DNA of 25,188 bases, from NCBI GenBank assembly GCA_947628495.1, contig CANRAC010000003.1, forward strand, positions 1-25,188, in the 5' to 3' direction. The position numbers and the translations under genes are program-made. The stretch is from an uncultured Bacilli bacterium. Its GTDB lineage: Bacteria; Bacillota_I; Bacilli_A; RF39; UBA660. The notes beneath the pieces were generated by a model. It saw only the letters and a list, made by a program, of their open reading frames with translations. It did not search any database and was not told the origin of the DNA. Below, piece by piece: positions 15,360 through 22,118 of this stretch (positions are counted from its first letter, which is position 1; every line of letters begins with the position of its first letter).

Positions 15360-15369
15360 TAGTATACCC
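15360..15369 (-). promoter_or_regulatory. Candidate forespore (sigma-F/sigma-G-type) -10 of spoIVB
   Basis: GGGTATACTA on minus fits the sigma-F -10 pattern GGNNANAHTR and contains GTATACTA, close to the sigma-G CATNMTA box. The best -35-like sequence (GTTAA, 17 nt upstream) is imperfect. spoIVB is under sigma-F/sigma-G in B. subtilis. TATACT could also be read by sigma-A. Confidence 0.38.
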
Positions 15370-15404
15370 CATCTATTTTTTCTCATTTAACCAATAAATG
15401 GTAT

Positions 15405-15428
15405 TAAAAAACTGGTACAAATTACCAG
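15405..15428 (-). terminator. Terminator after the surface-protein gene
   Basis: The 6-bp stem CTGGTA/TACCAG (15412-15417 and 15423-15428) has a 5-nt loop and is followed directly by six T on the minus strand. It lies 14 nt after the stop. Confidence 0.8.
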
Positions 15429-15441
15429 CTAATTAATCGTT

Positions 15442-16935
15442 TTATTTTATAACAAACGGATTTTCTTTTGTCCCTTCTCCAGTGGCATTTAGATTATCAG
15501 TTTTTAGATTGATAACTGGACGTACGCCGCTTGTAGTATCCACGTTATAGCTAGATAAGGAACGATTAACCAGGTAACCGTAATAAACATAAGCACGATC
15601 AGTATTCGAACTGACAGGCGACGAACTCCAAAAGTAATAAGAACCTGTATAATATAGATAATTGGAGGTTGTTGGATATGGACTACTACTAGTTGGCTTA
15701 AATCCAGCTAGCACTATTTCATCTGCACTTAATAGTCCTATCTTTAATTTATATACTCCTCCATAGGTATGATATCCATTACTATCTACATCATCTGATG
15801 ATTGTGTTCCAGATCTTGCTTTAGGGTCTGGGCACGTTAGTTGAGGGGTGACTGATGAAGAATTAGCTTGCAATCTTTGATATGCTCCGTAATTTACACT
15901 TCCACTTCCATATGATGTATCATTACAATATGTTCCATAAGTTATATAACTATCATAACTTTTTAAATTATCATAATACCATGCTTCTAATTTTTTCTTT
16001 ATAGTACTATTTGTTCCCCCGTGATCTGTTGTTCCTATACTTTCTTCATTGTTTGTTGCTATATCTTTACCAGTACATGGACTAGAGTTTGTACATGGTT
16101 GTTCATTGTCATATGTGTAGCCTGCGTATTTATTTGCTGTACCTGGTCTGTTAAAATCACTTGCTCCTAAATCATTATCTAATACTAATCTTATACTTCC
16201 ATCTCCATTGACTCTCACTATTCGCCAGATTAAATCTGTTTTACTGTTTGGACTATTTTTAGTTGTTCCTTGCCCAAACTTGACGTAATTATCTACCTTA
16301 CCTCGGAAGTAATAACTTGTTCCAGTTTTTGTGTTTAGATTATTTATATCATTATAATCTGTCATTTTATATACTCCACTGCAGGTAGTATCTCCATTTG
16401 TTGGGCAGCCTGTGCTAAAATTAGGAGTGCCAGATTTTGCTGTTTTTATTATATCGGTTTTTATCTCTTCTAATGTCCTTACTCGTTCAAACTCTACTGT
16501 ACATGTTACATCTTTACTTGTTCTTGGAGTTATTGTTAAGGTATTATTACTTTTATTATAACTAGATGTTACTTTGCTTGTTACATCTGTGCTACTATTA
16601 TTAGTTTCTTTACATGTTACATTTTTATATTGATATCCTTCGTTTGGTTTTAACGTAAAAGTTGCAGCACTATTATAATCAGTTTGAGCTGTGGCATACT
16701 TCATTGATTCAACTGTTCCATGCTCTCCTGCTTCTACTCTTACCATTATTTTCTTACTTACTGTTCCTTTTATGGTTAATGTATTATTTGCTGTTCCTGT
16801 ATAATATGCATATGATATCCCTATTACTGTTCCTATTACTAATATTAGGGCTACTATTCCTAATTTTAGTTTGGGATTATATATTCCTTTTTTCTGGGCT
16901 TTCTTTATTTCTTTTTCTATTATTTTTTCTTTCAT
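15442..16935 (-). CDS. Membrane-anchored, Cys-rich surface protein with C-terminal lectin/FGE-like domain
   Basis: This 497-residue protein has a short charged cytoplasmic tail, one membrane helix (about 25-45, no signal-peptidase site obvious) and a large extracellular part rich in Ser/Thr/Asn/Tyr. A beta-repeat-like module (about 60-152) contains GEHGTV, GYQYKNVTC and DVTCTVEFE. The C-terminal domain ends WSSSP, then GVRPVINLK and NPFVIK, a pattern I associate with FGE/C-type-lectin-like (DUF6273-type) domains in gut Bacillota surface proteins. The function is unknown; adhesion or ligand display is inference. The SD GGAGG lies 8 nt before the ATG. Expression is probably switched by the G10 tract in its promoter. 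It has a strong terminator and is monocistronic. Composition (Thr/Ser/Tyr codons) differs from its core-gene neighbours. Confidence 0.75.
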   Translation of the reverse strand: MKEKIIEKEIKKAQKKGIYNPKLKLGIVALILVIGTVIGISYAYYTGTANNTLTIKGTVSKKIMVRVEAGEHGTVESMKYATAQTDYNSAATFTLKPNEGYQYKNVTCKETNNSSTDVTSKVTSSYNKSNNTLTITPRTSKDVTCTVEFERVRTLEEIKTDIIKTAKSGTPNFSTGCPTNGDTTCSGVYKMTDYNDINNLNTKTGTSYYFRGKVDNYVKFGQGTTKNSPNSKTDLIWRIVRVNGDGSIRLVLDNDLGASDFNRPGTANKYAGYTYDNEQPCTNSSPCTGKDIATNNEESIGTTDHGGTNSTIKKKLEAWYYDNLKSYDSYITYGTYCNDTSYGSGSVNYGAYQRLQANSSSVTPQLTCPDPKARSGTQSSDDVDSNGYHTYGGVYKLKIGLLSADEIVLAGFKPTSSSPYPTTSNYLYYTGSYYFWSSSPVSSNTDRAYVYYGYLVNRSLSSYNVDTTSGVRPVINLKTDNLNATGEGTKENPFVIK

Positions 16936-16972
16936 GAGGGTATCCTCCGTATATATTATTCTTATATACTTA

Positions 16973-17003
16973 ATTATACCCCCCCCCCTAGTGTTATTGT
17001 CAA
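16973..17003 (-). promoter_or_regulatory. Promoter with poly-G tract in the spacer (candidate phase-variable promoter)
   Basis: On minus, perfect TTGACA (17003-16998) and perfect TATAAT (16978-16973) are separated by 19 nt: nine mixed bases followed by ten G (16988-16979). The optimal spacing is 17, so loss of two G would give a consensus promoter. Slipped-strand changes in such tracts switch porA of Neisseria. This is the only long G/C homopolymer in a very AT-rich window. Confidence 0.8.
16979..16988. repeat. Homopolymeric C10 (plus) / G10 (minus) tract
   Basis: Ten consecutive C on plus. It lies exactly between the -10 and -35 boxes of the surface-protein promoter and is expected to be prone to polymerase slippage. 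Confidence 0.95.
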
Positions 17004-17004
17004 C

Positions 17005-17035
17005 GAAAAAATACTACTTAATTTTTAGTGGTATT
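17005..17035 (-). terminator. Weak hairpin before the surface-protein promoter
   Basis: The arms AATACCACT and AGTAGTATT (one C-A mismatch) are followed on minus by six T. It could end transcription coming from xseB. On plus the same hairpin pairs fully with one G-T. Confidence 0.3.
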
Positions 17036-17089
17036 TATTCCCAGTTTTTCTATTTTATTTACTACTTTTGTTATGATATCTAAATCTTC

Positions 17090-17316
17090 TTAGTGAACAA
17101 TTAAATAATTATAAAAATAATCTCTATCTTGTTTATCGCCAATAAACTCTAAAATAGGACTATAATTTTGAATTTTTTTCAATATATCTTTATTATTTTT
17201 ATAAAATTTTCTTTCCCATGATTTAGAAAAAACGGGCTTGCCTTTTAACATTTTAAATAAATTATGGTAACTGGCGCAGGTTTTGTCTTGCTAATACTTT
17301 TTTCATTTTTATTCAT
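17090..17316 (-). pseudogene. Degenerate or frameshifted small ORF downstream of xseB
   Basis: Between xseB and the surface-protein promoter (about 385 bp without a clear gene) the minus strand keeps a coding look. An ATG at 17316 opens MNKNEKSISKTK, and a second frame (open from 17290 to the stop at 17090-17092) reads TCASYHNLFKMLKGKPVF, then SWERKFYKNN, then YSPILEFIGDK. One frameshift near 17285 would join them into a protein of about 75 aa. The second frame alone has an ATG at 17251 (53 aa) without a good SD. I do not recognise a family. It could be a decayed gene fragment or chance. Confidence 0.3.
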
Positions 17317-17320
17317 AATC

Positions 17321-17542
17321 TTACTCAGATATTTCAAAATCTTCTAATTGACCATTTTCAGTTAAAATTTTATTTACTTTTTCAGTAGCATTATTTAATT
17401 TATCACTACATACTTTTACTAGTTTCATTGCTTCTGTGTATTTATCAATAGATTTTTCTAAGTCAATATTGCCTTGTTCTAATTCTTTAACAATATTTTC
17501 TAGTTCACTTAAATTTTCTTCAAATGTTTTTTCTTCTTTCAT
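17321..17542 (-). CDS. xseB: Exodeoxyribonuclease VII small subunit
   Basis: XseB is the small, coiled-coil subunit that coats XseA in exonuclease VII, a metal-independent single-strand exonuclease in DNA repair. It is 73 aa, the normal size. The family core FEENLSELENIVKELEQGNIDLEKSIDKYTEAMKL is plainly visible (residues 7-41), followed by a second helix. It starts 3 nt after xseA ends, so the two are co-transcribed and probably coupled. Confidence 0.95.
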   Translation of the reverse strand: MKEEKTFEENLSELENIVKELEQGNIDLEKSIDKYTEAMKLVKVCSDKLNNATEKVNKILTENGQLEDFEISE

Positions 17543-17545
17543 GAT

Positions 17546-18814
17546 TTACTCCTTTTCTATATCTGTTACTTTTGCTTTAACATTTCCCTTAAACATTTTA
17601 ATATTTATTAAATCATTAACTTTAAGCATTTGCTTATTATTAATAATTTTGTCATCTTTTTTAACAACGGAATATCCTTTTTCTAAAATACCTAAAGGAT
17701 TTAAAAGTTTTACTTTATTGACAATAAGTTCAAACTGATAAGCTTTTTTTTCATAAATGCTTTCCGGATTTTGAATAATATATTTATTTAAAATATTTTT
17801 ATATTGCATTTTTTTATTATTGATTAAATTTTTTATATAACTGTTTAAATTAGTCATTAAATTATCTAATTTTTGTTCTTTTACTTCATATATAGCTAAA
17901 GGATTTTTAATAATATATGAAGTTTTAATGGAATCTAATTGCTTATTAAAACTGGCAATTTTATTGGTTATATTCTCATTTAATCTAATTTCATATTGTT
18001 TTAAAATAGTTTGTAAATCTACCAAATTAGGAACGGCCATCTCCGCTGCTCCGGTTGGCGTGGGCGCACGCAGATCAGCGACAAAATCGGCAATAGTAAA
18101 GTCCGGTTCATGACCAACAGCACTTATGATTGGGATTTTTGAATTATAAATGGCTCTAGCTACACATTCCTCATTAAAAGCCCACAAGTCTTCAATAGAG
18201 CCCCCGCCTCGTCCACAAATTATTAAATCTAAATCATAATCTTGAGCGGTTTCAATTTGTTTAACAATATTATCTTTAGCTAGTTCACCTTGCACTAAAG
18301 TAGGAAATAAAATAGTTTGAGCTAAAGGATATCGCCTTTTTATCGTACTGATGATATCTCGAACTGCTGCCCCTGTAGGAGCCGTAATAATTCCAATTGT
18401 TTTGGGATATTTCGGAATTATTTTTTTATGATCTTCCGCAAATAAACCTTCCGCTTCTAATTTTTTTTTGAGTTTTTCATATTCTAAATATAAATTACCG
18501 ATTCCATCTTCACTCATTTTTTCAACATAAACTTGATAAGATCCACTTGCCTCATAAACACTAATTCTTCCTTCTACTAAAACGTTCATGCCATCTTGAG
18601 GAACAAAAGTTAGTTTTGAAGCAGCGGAGGCAAACATCACGGCATTAATTTTACTAGATTCATCTTTTAAAGAAAAATATAGATGTCCACGAGTATGACC
18701 TTTATAATTAGAAATTTCCCCTTTTAAATAAACTTTTTGTAAAAAAGGCTGCACATCTATAACATTTTTAATGGCTTTATTTATTAAGCTTATAGATACA
18801 TACTTCGTTTCCAT
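17546..18814 (-). CDS. xseA: Exodeoxyribonuclease VII large subunit
   Basis: XseA is the catalytic subunit of exonuclease VII. It is 422 aa, slightly shorter than the usual about 450. The N-terminal OB-fold carries SISLINKAIKNVID, VYLKGEISNYKGHTRGHLYFSLKD and VLVEGRISVYEASGSYQVYV. The catalytic domain carries IGIITAPTGAAVRDI, the GRGGGSIEDLWAFN block, SAVGHEPDFTIAD and RAPTPTGAAE. A helical region and a C-terminal GYSVV follow. The SD AAGGTGAT sits 7 nt before the ATG. The start lies 38 nt inside the end of the upstream kinase-like gene, so translation is likely linked. Confidence 0.97.
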   Translation of the reverse strand: METKYVSISLINKAIKNVIDVQPFLQKVYLKGEISNYKGHTRGHLYFSLKDESSKINAVMFASAASKLTFVPQDGMNVLVEGRISVYEASGSYQVYVEKMSEDGIGNLYLEYEKLKKKLEAEGLFAEDHKKIIPKYPKTIGIITAPTGAAVRDIISTIKRRYPLAQTILFPTLVQGELAKDNIVKQIETAQDYDLDLIICGRGGGSIEDLWAFNEECVARAIYNSKIPIISAVGHEPDFTIADFVADLRAPTPTGAAEMAVPNLVDLQTILKQYEIRLNENITNKIASFNKQLDSIKTSYIIKNPLAIYEVKEQKLDNLMTNLNSYIKNLINNKKMQYKNILNKYIIQNPESIYEKKAYQFELIVNKVKLLNPLGILEKGYSVVKKDDKIINNKQMLKVNDLINIKMFKGNVKAKVTDIEKE

Positions 18815-19691
18815 CTTTAATCACCTTTTTAATTATATCATGGATTTTTAAATAATGCTGTTGATATTTTTTTATCATTTCTTCCTTGGTTGTAAGAGGT
18901 ATTTGACATTTATTATTAATTTCTGCTTGCATCATTAAATAAGTAAATTTCATAGGTGTCAATGAATTATAATAATTTAAAACTAAATTTTGAAATTCTA
19001 AAGAAGAATTCTTTAAAAAATATTCTAAATTACAATACCAATCTGTTTTACGATTTTCATAGTTAACGGTTAGTCGTGGACCGTATTCAGTTTTTAATAA
19101 GATATCTTCACAATCAAATAGTATATTAATATTAACATCGTCATCTTTTTCTTTTATTTCCCAATTAATAAAATGACGATCCGAATCAGCCAAAAATATA
19201 TCGAACAAAAAGATATTATTAATTAACTGATGCATTAGCTTAGCAACAATTTCTTTTTTATTTGAAGAAAATTGATAGCGGTGTTCTAAAGCATACCAAA
19301 TATTTTCTAAATTATTAAATATCGTACTATTATTAATATATTCATTCCATTCATGGTTATAATCTTTATAAAAATCTTTTAAAATATCAATGCCTTTTAT
19401 ATACTTATATCCGGCTTCTTGATAATTTAAAGAAATAACCCCTAAATCATAATTACCTTCTTTATTAGGAATCCTTATTAAATGATATTTTAAAGAAGGG
19501 ATTTTTAAAAAGTCTGCTATTTCATGTGCAATAAGCTCTCGATATGCTAAATCTTTTACACATCTTTTAAAAAAGTAAATATTATCATCTTTTAATTTAA
19601 TAAAACCCTTCGGTAATAAATATATATAGCCATCATTAAAACCATGATAATTAATACAATCTTCTAATTTAATTAAATTATTATTTTTCAT
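18777..19691 (-). CDS. HipA-like protein-kinase-fold protein
   Basis: This is a 304-residue cytosolic protein. The region DIFLADSDRHFINWE (about 164-178) has the HipA/CtkA-type catalytic loop (D..xDRHxxN). ILFDCEDILL (about 190-199) has the metal-binding Asp of the DFG-equivalent. The N-terminal part (FFKRCVKDLAYRELIAHEIADFLKIP) looks like the nucleotide-binding lobe with its Lys and Glu. It resembles HipA-family Ser/Thr kinases but lacks the HipA N-subdomain, and no HipB-like gene adjoins. It overlaps nusB by 11 nt and xseA by 38 nt, so it is embedded in that operon, where Bacillus has folD. The substrate is unknown. The family call rests on the catalytic motifs only. Confidence 0.6.
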   Translation of the reverse strand: MKNNNLIKLEDCINYHGFNDGYIYLLPKGFIKLKDDNIYFFKRCVKDLAYRELIAHEIADFLKIPSLKYHLIRIPNKEGNYDLGVISLNYQEAGYKYIKGIDILKDFYKDYNHEWNEYINNSTIFNNLENIWYALEHRYQFSSNKKEIVAKLMHQLINNIFLFDIFLADSDRHFINWEIKEKDDDVNINILFDCEDILLKTEYGPRLTVNYENRKTDWYCNLEYFLKNSSLEFQNLVLNYYNSLTPMKFTYLMMQAEINNKCQIPLTTKEEMIKKYQQHYLKIHDIIKKVIKDGNEVCIYKLNK

Positions 19692-20079
19692 TTAAAGCCT
19701 TATCCAAAACTGCATTAATTATTTTGCGCACTGCATCATCACTATATTTTTTGGCAAGTTCCACCGCTTCATTTATAACGACAATATCCGGAGTATCGAC
19801 ATAATATAATTCGTATAAAGCCATTCTTAAAATAGATGCTCCTGTCATATCAATACGATTTATAGTCCAGTTTTCCATATATTTATTAGCTAAGGCATCT
19901 AAATCATTAAAATGCGTAGTTACACCATATACTATTTCTCGGGCAAATTCATTATCAACTTCGATATTATCTTTAATAATTTCTTCAATATCATAATTAG
20001 CACTATATTTTTTTAATATTTCGATTTGGTATAAAACAATCATTATTTTTTCTCTTAATTCACTACGCGTTAAAGCCAT
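19681..20079 (-). CDS. nusB: Transcription antitermination factor NusB
   Basis: NusB binds boxA RNA with NusE/S10 and supports rRNA transcription antitermination. It is 132 aa, a usual length, and all-helical. Family blocks are LTRSELREKIMIVLYQIE at the N-terminus, NEFAREIVYGV in the middle, and WTINRIDMTGASILRMALYEL followed by VINEAVELAKKYSDD at the C-terminus. The SD is GGTGAAG. Its own promoter follows the sigE terminator. It is the first gene of the nusB, kinase-like, xseA, xseB unit. Confidence 0.95.
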   Translation of the reverse strand: MALTRSELREKIMIVLYQIEILKKYSANYDIEEIIKDNIEVDNEFAREIVYGVTTHFNDLDALANKYMENWTINRIDMTGASILRMALYELYYVDTPDIVVINEAVELAKKYSDDAVRKIINAVLDKALNEK

Positions 20080-20096
20080 TTTTCTTCACCAATTTT

Positions 20097-20125
20097 ATTA
20101 TATCAAAAAAGACCTTTAAGGTCTA
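20097..20125 (-). promoter_or_regulatory. Sigma-A promoter of the nusB operon
   Basis: TAGACC (20125-20120), a 17-bp spacer and perfect TATAAT (20102-20097) read on minus. The -35 lies in the descending arm of the sigE terminator. Confidence 0.5.
20104..20124 (-). terminator. Terminator after sigE
   Basis: The stem AGACC/GGTCT (extendable to AGACCTT/AAGGTCT, 20110-20124) is followed on minus by six T. It lies 33 nt after the sigE stop. Confidence 0.75.
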
Positions 20126-20156
20126 TGAATTTTCAATAGTCTAAAGTCTTAAAAAC

Positions 20157-20849
20157 TTAAACGTTCATAATATTTTTTAACTTAGCTATTACTTTTTTTT
20201 CGATCCGGGATATATAAGATTGAGATATACCCAAAAGCTCAGCGACTTCTTTTTGGGTATATTCTTCGGTATTATTAAGTCCATAACGCAAAATCATAAT
20301 TTGCTTCTCGCGCGGATCTAATTCGTTTAAGTGTTTAGATAAAACTTGTTTATCCAATTTATCTTCAAACGATTTTATCACTATATCATTATCAGTTCCT
20401 AAAATATCTTCTAAATGCAATTCATTCCCTTCCGAATCATAATTTAAAGCATCTTCAAAAGATATTTCTCCTCTTCTTTTTTTATTTTTTCTTAAAAACA
20501 TCAATATTTCATTTGCGACACAACGCGAAGCATAAGTGGCTAATTTAATATTCTTATCTAACTTATAAGTTTTAATACCTTTAATCAAACCAATCGAACC
20601 AATACTAACTAAATCTTCAATATCATATCCGGTATTTTCATATTTCTTGGCTAAAAAAACAACTAATCTTAAATTATGTTCAATTAATTTATTACGCGCT
20701 TCGATATCACCCTTTTGAGCTTTCAGAATATATTCAAGTTCTTCATTTTTATCTAAAGGTGGTGGGAGAATATCAGTACTACCTACAAAAAAGCACTCTT
20801 GATATTTAGTTTTTAAACTATTTATTAATTCTTTTAATTTTCTAAACAT
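20157..20849 (-). CDS. sigE: Pro-sigma-E, mother-cell sporulation sigma factor
   Basis: SigE is the first mother-cell sigma factor and is made as an inactive precursor. The 230 residues include an amphipathic pro-sequence (about 1-23) ending FFVGSTDILPPPL, which aligns with the B. subtilis cleavage region. Region 2 has EHNLRLVVFLAKKYENTGYDIEDLVSIG and IKLATYASRCVANEILMFLR. Region 4 has LDPREKQIMILRYGL and KEVAELLGISQSYISRIEKK. It overlaps spoIIGA, its activating protease, by 16 nt, with SD GGAGAG inside that gene, as in the Bacillus spoIIG operon. No sigG follows; nusB lies there instead. Confidence 0.97.
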   Translation of the reverse strand: MFRKLKELINSLKTKYQECFFVGSTDILPPPLDKNEELEYILKAQKGDIEARNKLIEHNLRLVVFLAKKYENTGYDIEDLVSIGSIGLIKGIKTYKLDKNIKLATYASRCVANEILMFLRKNKKRRGEISFEDALNYDSEGNELHLEDILGTDNDIVIKSFEDKLDKQVLSKHLNELDPREKQIMILRYGLNNTEEYTQKEVAELLGISQSYISRIEKKVIAKLKNIMNV

Positions 20850-21640
20850 TGTAATCTCTCCTTCAATTGATTATTTAAAAGACAATCTATACCTTCCATA
20901 TGAAATTCTTCTTTACTTAGACCAATTAAAATATCATTAAATTTTTCCTTGTTTATATATACTGCTTTTGGTTTTAAACATTCAACTAAGCCTTGATTAT
21001 TTAAAGATTTAAAAGGAACATAGATAGGACTACGAATTTTAACTTTGCCTGTAATTAATTTGCTATTAACTAAAATAATTTTTTTATTACTGATAGGATC
21101 TTTTAAATTATTGCCAGTATCTAAATAGCCCGTTATATTTAAACAATAATCATTGGCAAAAACAATTTTTAAGTTGTAATAATTACTAATCTCATTAACT
21201 AATATTTTATGTTCTTTAATATAAATATAGATAATGACTGGGCTAATTAGAACTAAAAAAATAATATTTATAGATAAGCCTTTGTGAAAGAAGACTAAAC
21301 CTTCCTTTTTATAAGCAAAACTATTATTTAAAAAATATAAAAAGCCTCCTAATATAGCACTAACTATATATAAAGTTAAAAAATTTTTGAAATAATAACG
21401 GATATTTTTAAACCCAAAAGTAATAAGTAACATAAACATACTAATCAATAATTTAAAACAAAATAATTCTAAATTATTGATTTTTAAAAATAGTAAAAAA
21501 ATACTAAGACTTCCAAATAAAGCCCCCAGACCTAAGCGAATCCACGAAGTATTTCTTTTTAAAATTATTTTTACAGCTAAAAGTAAAATAAAATCAAAAA
21601 AGAAATTTAAGAAAAACACTAAATCTAAATATACTATCAT
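20834..21640 (-). CDS. spoIIGA: SpoIIGA, pro-sigma-E processing peptidase
   Basis: SpoIIGA is a membrane aspartic protease in the septum that cleaves pro-sigma-E on the signal of SpoIIR. The 268-residue protein has about five N-terminal membrane helices (1-140, opening MIVYLDLVFFLNFFFDF) and a C-terminal cytoplasmic retroviral-like aspartic protease half. Its catalytic motif is YLDTGNNLKDP (Asp about 174), followed by PISNKKIILV and PIYVPFKSLNNQG. It is slightly shorter than the about 309 aa in B. subtilis. The SD GGTGAT is close to the ATG. It is co-transcribed with sigE. Confidence 0.95.
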   Translation of the reverse strand: MIVYLDLVFFLNFFFDFILLLAVKIILKRNTSWIRLGLGALFGSLSIFLLFLKINNLELFCFKLLISMFMLLITFGFKNIRYYFKNFLTLYIVSAILGGFLYFLNNSFAYKKEGLVFFHKGLSINIIFLVLISPVIIYIYIKEHKILVNEISNYYNLKIVFANDYCLNITGYLDTGNNLKDPISNKKIILVNSKLITGKVKIRSPIYVPFKSLNNQGLVECLKPKAVYINKEKFNDILIGLSKEEFHMEGIDCLLNNQLKERLQCLEN

Positions 21641-21656
21641 CTTATCACCAAATATG

Positions 21657-21689
21657 ATTATAAAAAAAACATAGGATAAACTATGTCAT
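21657..21689 (-). promoter_or_regulatory. Candidate spoIIG promoter with long spacer
   Basis: ATGACA (21689-21684), a 21-bp spacer and perfect TATAAT (21662-21657) lie just upstream of spoIIGA. The B. subtilis spoIIG promoter is known for a 22-bp spacer activated by Spo0A. No clear 0A box (TGTCGAA) is visible here and the region also forms a terminator hairpin, so this is tentative. Confidence 0.4.
21662..21686 (-). terminator. Terminator upstream of spoIIGA
   Basis: The stem ACATAG/CTATGT (21669-21674 and 21681-21686) has a 6-nt loop and is followed on minus by eight T. It ends the murG-divIB-queH-membrane-protein unit. Confidence 0.75.
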
Positions 21690-21698
21690 ATTTTGGTT

Positions 21699-22118
21699 TC
21701 ATTTTTGGGAAAGTTTTTTGACAAAAACAACAATAAAATGAATTGCTAAAATTAAAGCAAAAGCTAAATAGTAGCTAAGAGTTAATTTATGTTTCAATAT
21801 ATAAGGTAAAAATAGTAAAAAAGCTAATAAATAAATAAAAATTATTTTTAAGAAATCTTTTTTTAAAGATAATTTCTTTTTTAAATTCTTATCATATAAT
21901 TTATTGACTAAAAGATATAGATTAATTGTAAAAAATAACAGTTTATTTACTAATACCATTTCATATTGTGTAAAATAGACAAAAATAACCACTAAAATTA
22001 AAGTATCAAAACGGAAGATATCTTTACCTTTTTTAGTATTTAATAACTCGTCTTTAGTTAAAAAAAACAAATAAAATAAATAAGGAATAATACTTATATA
22101 AGTCATTAATGTATTCAC
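21699..22118 (-). CDS. Small membrane protein of unknown function
   Basis: This 139-residue, very hydrophobic protein has about four predicted membrane helices (about 5-20, 37-69, 88-107 and 113-134). A lysine-rich loop lies between the second and third. I do not recognise a family and no catalytic motif is seen. The start is a GTG that overlaps the queH stop (TAGTG), with SD GAGGTGA about 6 nt upstream. The next in-frame ATG (22106) lacks an SD. It is the last gene before the terminator ahead of spoIIGA. Its role cannot be inferred from context. Confidence 0.7.
   Translation of the reverse strand: MNTLMTYISIIPYLFYLFFLTKDELLNTKKGKDIFRFDTLILVVIFVYFTQYEMVLVNKLLFFTINLYLLVNKLYDKNLKKKLSLKKDFLKIIFIYLLAFLLFLPYILKHKLTLSYYLAFALILAIHFIVVFVKKLSQK

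Noticed and set aside
15442..16935. Diversity-generating retroelement
   Set aside because: Only a possible target-like domain is seen. There is no reverse transcriptase, template repeat or accessory gene in the window.
3815..16935. Other homopolymer tracts (poly-A/T of 7-9) as phase-variation sites
   Set aside because: A/T runs of this size are common at this base composition, and none sits in a promoter spacer or start region in a way that would switch a gene as clearly as the G10 tract.
16662..17083. Plus-strand open frames over the surface-protein start (hydrophobic, Leu/Phe-rich)
   Set aside because: They are antisense to a well-supported gene and its promoter, lack SD sequences and have low-complexity composition from reading Lys/Glu-rich codons backwards.
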